NCBI GenBank assembly: GCA_003246265.1
Contig: QKAU01000017.1
Coordinates: forward strand, 54,772 to 118,771
Direction: 5' to 3'
From: Kiritimatiellales bacterium
GTDB taxonomy: Bacteria; Verrucomicrobiota; Kiritimatiellia; Kiritimatiellales; Pontiellaceae
Length of the DNA: 64,000 nt
Part shown: one piece after another, positions 60,311 through 64,000 of the stretch
Numbering within the stretch: the first letter of the stretch is position 1
How the letters are laid out: each line of letters begins with the position of its first letter
Position numbers and translations under genes: made by a program
Notes under the pieces: model-generated
Told to the model about the DNA's origin: nothing
The model's database searches: none
Seen by the model: only the letters and a program-made list of their open reading frames with translations

Positions 60311-61794
60311 AACCCCACGAAAATATTTTAAGCCATCCGGCCCGGGCACTGGGCATATGGGCGCTCTACCATTTCGTGGTCTGGACCCTGCTTCCCCTTG
60401 CCTGCAACACCTGCCTGCCGCTCGATTCCATCGAGGCGGTGATGTGGGGATCGCAATGGCAGTGGGGCTACGACAAGCATCCTCCGCTCAGCGCATGGAT
60501 GCCGGAACTTTTCACCAACCTGATGGGCGATGCGGGACTCTACCTGCTCAGCCAGCTCTGCGTCGTCGTGGCCGGCCTCGGCATCTACCGCCTCGGACGG
60601 CTGCTCAAACTCCCCGCCCGGCAGGCGCTCGTCGCGGTACTGCTGCTCGACACCATCTACTACTACCAGTTCATCAGCGTCGAATTCAACGTGAACATCA
60701 TGCAGCTCCCCTTCTGGGCGTGGGGCTGGTTCTTCGGGATCGACGCCGTGGCGAACAAGCGATTCGGATCATGGCTTGGGCTGGGAGTTTGCGTGGCGCT
60801 TGGCGCCCTGACCAAATACATCGCCGTATTCCTCCTGGTTCCCCTTTTCACAGCATGGTGGGCACGAGGGGAGCTGAACAAGGCGTTTGCTTCGTACGGT
60901 CTCTATGCGGCGGGGGTCATTGCCGTCCTGCTTTTCCTGCCCCACCTGCTCTGGATGCGGGAGCACGACTGGATCACCATCACCTACGGCCTCAAGCGCG
61001 GCGCGAGCGAAAAGGCGCTCTGGTGGCACCATCTCTGGAATCCGATCAAGTTCCTGCTTGAGCAAGCCGCCATCCTCGCCCCGATGCTGCTCATCGCCAT
61101 CGCCGGCAGGCTGCGCGCCGGAGAACCTGGCCAAGGCGGCTCCGGTGCCCGTGCCCTCGCAACCGGCGCCTACGCGGCCATCGCCCTCCTCTCCCTGTCA
61201 ACCGGCATGGAGCCGGTCGCCATGTGGGCCGCCCCGATGCCGCTGGCCATCGGCCTCTGGCTGGTTCCCAGCTGCAACCTCGACCGCTTCCCCCGCACCG
61301 TTTTCACCGCCATCGCAACCATGTCCGCCGTCTTTGTCATCGGCTACGGCGCAACCTATGGTCTTGGACCGCTCTTCCGCGACAAGCCGCACCGCGTCAA
61401 CTACCCCGGCAAGCCGCTGGCCCATGCCGTCGAATCGGCATGGCGCACTCAACAGGCGCAGCCGTTGGAATATATCATTGCCGATGAATTCCTTGGCGGC
61501 ATCGTCAACCACTACGGCAAGGATGGCCCTGCCGTCATGATTCGCGGCAGCCTCGCCCGCTCGGCCTACCTGACCGAGGCACACGTGCATGAAAAAGGCG
61601 CTTTGGTGCTCTGGCTCAAAAACCGCAAGGCGGAGTCGGAAGCACAAACCCCGCTCGAAGGGGTATTCCCGGACCTGCAGGCCCGCTACCCGGCGCTCGA
61701 GCCCCTGCCCGACCTCGTCATCCCTTGGCCGCGCATGAAGCATGGCGCGTCCGGCCGCTTCGGCCTTGCCTACATTCCACCGGAGGGAACATGA
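60307..61794 (+). CDS. family 39-type membrane glycosyltransferase (ArnT/PMT-like)
   Basis: A 495-residue integral membrane protein. It has the GT39/83 signature [23 protein letters not shown] near the start with the catalytic Asp, and about ten hydrophobic helices. A soluble C-terminal part (from about 400) follows. These enzymes transfer a sugar from a polyprenyl-phosphate donor to lipid A, protein or glycan outside the inner membrane. The next gene encodes a GT2 of the kind that makes such donors. Confidence 0.82.
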   Translation: MKPHENILSHPARALGIWALYHFVVWTLLPLACNTCLPLDSIEAVMWGSQWQWGYDKHPPLSAWMPELFTNLMGDAGLYLLSQLCVVVAGLGIYRLGRLLKLPARQALVAVLLLDTIYYYQFISVEFNVNIMQLPFWAWGWFFGIDAVANKRFGSWLGLGVCVALGALTKYIAVFLLVPLFTAWWARGELNKAFASYGLYAAGVIAVLLFLPHLLWMREHDWITITYGLKRGASEKALWWHHLWNPIKFLLEQAAILAPMLLIAIAGRLRAGEPGQGGSGARALATGAYAAIALLSLSTGMEPVAMWAAPMPLAIGLWLVPSCNLDRFPRTVFTAIATMSAVFVIGYGATYGLGPLFRDKPHRVNYPGKPLAHAVESAWRTQQAQPLEYIIADEFLGGIVNHYGKDGPAVMIRGSLARSAYLTEAHVHEKGALVLWLKNRKAESEAQTPLEGVFPDLQARYPALEPLPDLVIPWPRMKHGASGRFGLAYIPPEGT

Positions 61795-62735
61795 ACCATC
61801 CCGTCATCAGCATCGTTGCTCCCATCTACAACGAGGAGCAGGGCATCGAAACCTTTATCGACGCCGTGGCATCCACCATGAGGGCACAATCCCTGCCATG
61901 GGAACTGGTGCTGGTCAACGACGGCTCGGCCGACCGCACCCTGGAGCTCGTCAGGCAGGCGAAAACCACCTGCCCGGAGATCGAGTGGGTCGACCTCTCG
62001 CGCAATTTCGGCCACCAGGCGGCCGTCACGGCAGCCATCGCGCATTCCCGCGGCGACGCGGTCGTGGTGATGGATGCCGACATGCAGGACCCTCCATCGC
62101 TCATCCCCAAGCTGGTCGAATCGTGGCAGGCCGGCAACGAAGTGGTCTTTGCCCGGCGCACCGATCGCGCCGAAACCGGGCTGCGGCGCGCGGGCTTCGA
62201 ACTCTTCCATAAGCTCTTCCGCTACACCATCGACTTTCCCATCCCGCCCGACGTCGGCGTATTCTGCCTGCTCGACCGCAAGGCGGTGGAGCAGCTCAAC
62301 CGGCTGCCCGAGCGCAACCGCTTCCTGCCCGGGCTCTACAGCTGGATCGGATTCAAACGCGGATTCGTGGACTATGTTCGCGACGACCGCGCCGCCGGCA
62401 CGCCCAAGCAGACCTTCAAACGGTTGCTCAAGTATGCCGTCGACGGCGTGCTCAGCTTTTCCTACAAACCGATCCGCCTGCTCGGATGGATCGGGCTCGC
62501 CACCGCCCTCGCCTCGTTCGGCCTCGCGCTCTTCTTCCTCGTCAAGCGGCTGCTCGGGCAGGAGGTCGCCTTCACCGGCTTCACCACGCTGGTCATTCTC
62601 ATCAGCGGCCTCGGCGGCCTGATCCTGCTGGCCATCGCGCTCGTCGGCGAATATGTCGCGCGCATCTACGACGAAGTGAAGAACCGCCCGACCTACATCG
62701 TCAAATCAACCTCGCTGGACGAACGCCATGAATGA
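61791..62735 (+). CDS. polyprenyl-phosphate glycosyltransferase (GT2, GtrB/DPM1-like)
   Basis: A 314-residue protein: catalytic domain with [22 protein letters not shown] and [12 protein letters not shown], the QDPPE-like motif of dolichol-phosphate-mannose-type enzymes, then two C-terminal membrane helices ([37 protein letters not shown]). It would load a sugar on polyprenyl phosphate for the preceding membrane transferase. The ATG at 61791 overlaps the stop of that gene by four bases. Confidence 0.88.
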   Translation: MNHPVISIVAPIYNEEQGIETFIDAVASTMRAQSLPWELVLVNDGSADRTLELVRQAKTTCPEIEWVDLSRNFGHQAAVTAAIAHSRGDAVVVMDADMQDPPSLIPKLVESWQAGNEVVFARRTDRAETGLRRAGFELFHKLFRYTIDFPIPPDVGVFCLLDRKAVEQLNRLPERNRFLPGLYSWIGFKRGFVDYVRDDRAAGTPKQTFKRLLKYAVDGVLSFSYKPIRLLGWIGLATALASFGLALFFLVKRLLGQEVAFTGFTTLVILISGLGGLILLAIALVGEYVARIYDEVKNRPTYIVKSTSLDERHE

Positions 62736-63525
62736 GCCCATTGCCATCCCCTTGAGCTGCTACATACGCACCAAGAACGAAGCCAAACGCATCGGACCGG
62801 TCGTCAAGGCGGCGGCGGCAACCGGCGCGGAGGTGGTCGTTGTCGATTCCGGATCCACCGACGACACCCGCGAGATCGCACGGGAGGCGGGTGCGAGGGT
62901 AATTGAAAAAAAATGGGAAGGCAACGGTTTCCAGAAACGCCACGGCGAGGACGCCGCCTCCAACGACTGGCTGCTCGACCTCGACGCCGACGAGGTCCTA
63001 AGCCCGGAACTGCAGGATGAAATCCGCGCACTTTTTGCCAACGGCGCGCCCGAACCCGGTATCTACGCCCTCAAGCTCGTTACCGTTCCGCCCGTGCCCA
63101 AGGGTGCCGTCTGGAAAACCTGTTGCCTTGCCTGGCGCAACAAGCTCTACCACAAATCCATCGTCCGCATGCCCGCCCACGCCGCCTGGGACCAGTTCAA
63201 GGTGCCCGCTGGAGTGAAGCCATGGAAACTTCGGGGCACCCTGCTCCACTATTCCTTCCGCGACATCGAACAACAAATGGCCAAGATGAACCGGGTCAGC
63301 ACTGTGCGCGCGAACGAAACCGAACTAAAGCCGAAGGGCCTGCTCGCACTGCGCATCCTGTTCGGGTTTCCGTTCTACTTCCACAAGAAGTTCGTGACCC
63401 ACCGGATGTACCGCGCCGGGGTCTACGGATTCGCCTGCGCGGCGGTCATCGCCTCCAACCGCTGGCTCAAGGACGTGAAGATGTACGAACGCCACCTCGG
63501 GAAAAATGGGCGCAACGAAATATGA
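62728..63525 (+). CDS. GT2 glycosyltransferase (WaaE/KdtX-like)
   Basis: A 265-residue GT2 enzyme: [39 protein letters not shown] (metal-binding DADE), then an acceptor region [10 protein letters not shown]. The DSGSTDDT and WLLDLDADE pattern is shared with WaaE, which adds a glucose to the LPS inner core. A C-terminal amphipathic or hydrophobic stretch ([19 protein letters not shown]) may anchor it to the membrane. Overlaps the gene before by eight bases and the one after by four. Confidence 0.85.
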   Translation: MNEPIAIPLSCYIRTKNEAKRIGPVVKAAAATGAEVVVVDSGSTDDTREIAREAGARVIEKKWEGNGFQKRHGEDAASNDWLLDLDADEVLSPELQDEIRALFANGAPEPGIYALKLVTVPPVPKGAVWKTCCLAWRNKLYHKSIVRMPAHAAWDQFKVPAGVKPWKLRGTLLHYSFRDIEQQMAKMNRVSTVRANETELKPKGLLALRILFGFPFYFHKKFVTHRMYRAGVYGFACAAVIASNRWLKDVKMYERHLGKNGRNEI

Positions 63526-64000
63526 ATCTTGCCGACTCCAAACTACGTATCGTCCACGCCTGCAACTTCCACTACAACAAAAGCGGCGACAAGTTTGATA
63601 CGATGGATGCCCGCATTCATCATGGGCTGATCGAGAACGGGCACTATGCCTACCCCTTTCCCGTCCACGACATCGGTCGACAGATGCACTGGACCTGCAG
63701 CAAGCGCTTCGGGTCGCAGCGGGCTAACGCCTCGCTCGTCGAAACCTGCAGCAAAGTATGCCCCGACCTTCTGCTGCTCGGCCATACCCAATCGATCACC
63801 CGAGAAACCCTCGAAGCCATCCGCGCCAATCAGCCGGGCATCAAGATTGCCCAATGGTTCTGCGATTGGTTCTACAGTGCGCGGGCCTTCAAATTCCAAT
63901 TCATCCATGAGCGGCTGGACCTGCTCGACGCTTTCTTCGCCACCACGGCCGGAGACAAGCTGGCGGCATTCAACCAAAAGGGGTGCCGGACCGCGTTCAT
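63522..64000 (+). CDS. glycosyltransferase-like protein (partial, CgeB-like)
   Basis: The first 159 codons, running off the window end. Text such as [31 protein letters not shown] and [11 protein letters not shown] resembles CgeB-type GT-B proteins, in which an unknown sugar is transferred. The ATG overlaps the previous stop by four bases, so the operon continues beyond 64000. Confidence 0.6.
   Translation, partial: MNLADSKLRIVHACNFHYNKSGDKFDTMDARIHHGLIENGHYAYPFPVHDIGRQMHWTCSKRFGSQRANASLVETCSKVCPDLLLLGHTQSITRETLEAIRANQPGIKIAQWFCDWFYSARAFKFQFIHERLDLLDAFFATTAGDKLAAFNQKGCRTAF

Noticed and set aside
59072..60349. Extension of the ABC exporter frame upstream to 60349
   Set aside because: It runs antisense through the glycosyltransferase gene; the exporter's first conserved residues begin near 59071, with a ribosome site just before.

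Overview
The window is a dense, G+C-rich chromosomal stretch from a Gram-negative (diderm) bacterium with an anaerobic or micro-aerobic way of life. Pointers are lgt, an MsbA-type flippase and lipopolysaccharide glycosyltransferases; a complete rnfABCDGE ion-pumping complex; a compact nifH-nifI1-nifI2-nifD-nifK nitrogenase operon of the anaerobe/archaeal type; and menaquinone made through futalosine. This set, with a mevalonate-pathway gene and a glucosylglycerate gene, would fit a marine PVC-group bacterium such as Kiritimatiellota. That placement is inference from gene content; no 16S or ribosomal gene is present. No rRNA, tRNA, CRISPR array or intact mobile element was recognised.

Layout. 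1-3.8 kb: a glycosyltransferase start (minus), then an M20-like protein, glucosyl-3-phosphoglycerate synthase and a family-4 glycosyltransferase (compatible solute). 3.8-6.7 kb (minus): NYN-like/HAD/SrkA-like kinase/CpXC operon. 6.9-13.6 kb (minus): rnfABCDGE, a lipoprotein and mevalonate diphosphate decarboxylase. 13.9-15.7 kb: small DNA-binding-type protein, 6-phosphogluconolactonase, lgt. 15.6-19.3 kb (minus): class IV aminotransferase, hypF, CYTH protein. 19.4-24.5 kb: UDP-glucuronate decarboxylase, an unusual sugar-kinase/nucleotidyltransferase fusion, and on the other strand a DprE1/DprE2 pair. 25.3-29.9 kb: nitrogenase with a sigma-54-like promoter and strong inverted repeats on both sides, followed by two small unknown genes. 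31.2-33.6 kb: a tandem trypsin-like protease and its pseudoprotease paralogue. 33.6-39.6 kb (minus): six menaquinone genes joined by 4-base overlaps, including a fusion of futalosine hydrolase with the UbiA-type prenyltransferase. 39.7-44.2 kb: assimilatory sulfate reduction. 44.2-48.1 kb: a secreted unknown, a ferritin-domain iron transporter, Uup and a PGPGW membrane protein. 48.2-53.4 kb (minus): sugar-acid catabolism (PfkB kinase, 6-phosphogluconate dehydrogenase, LarA-type epimerase, uronate isomerase). 53.6-56.8 kb: pyrimidine-nucleoside phosphorylase, DUF167 protein, unknown membrane protein, and a tandem pair of small paralogues behind a perfect palindrome. 57-64 kb: a tyrosine-recombinase remnant, an MsbA-like exporter, and a tightly coupled glycosyltransferase operon running off the end.

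How the genes fit together. Rnf may supply low-potential ferredoxin to nitrogenase, and the ferredoxin-type flavoprotein next to sulfite reductase is its likely electron donor. UDP-xylose and polyprenyl-phospho-arabinose type donors (20-24 kb) could feed the envelope glycan genes at 59-64 kb. A 108-base structured repeat occurs twice, each time starting at the stop codon of a plus-strand gene (48.1 and 55.2 kb).
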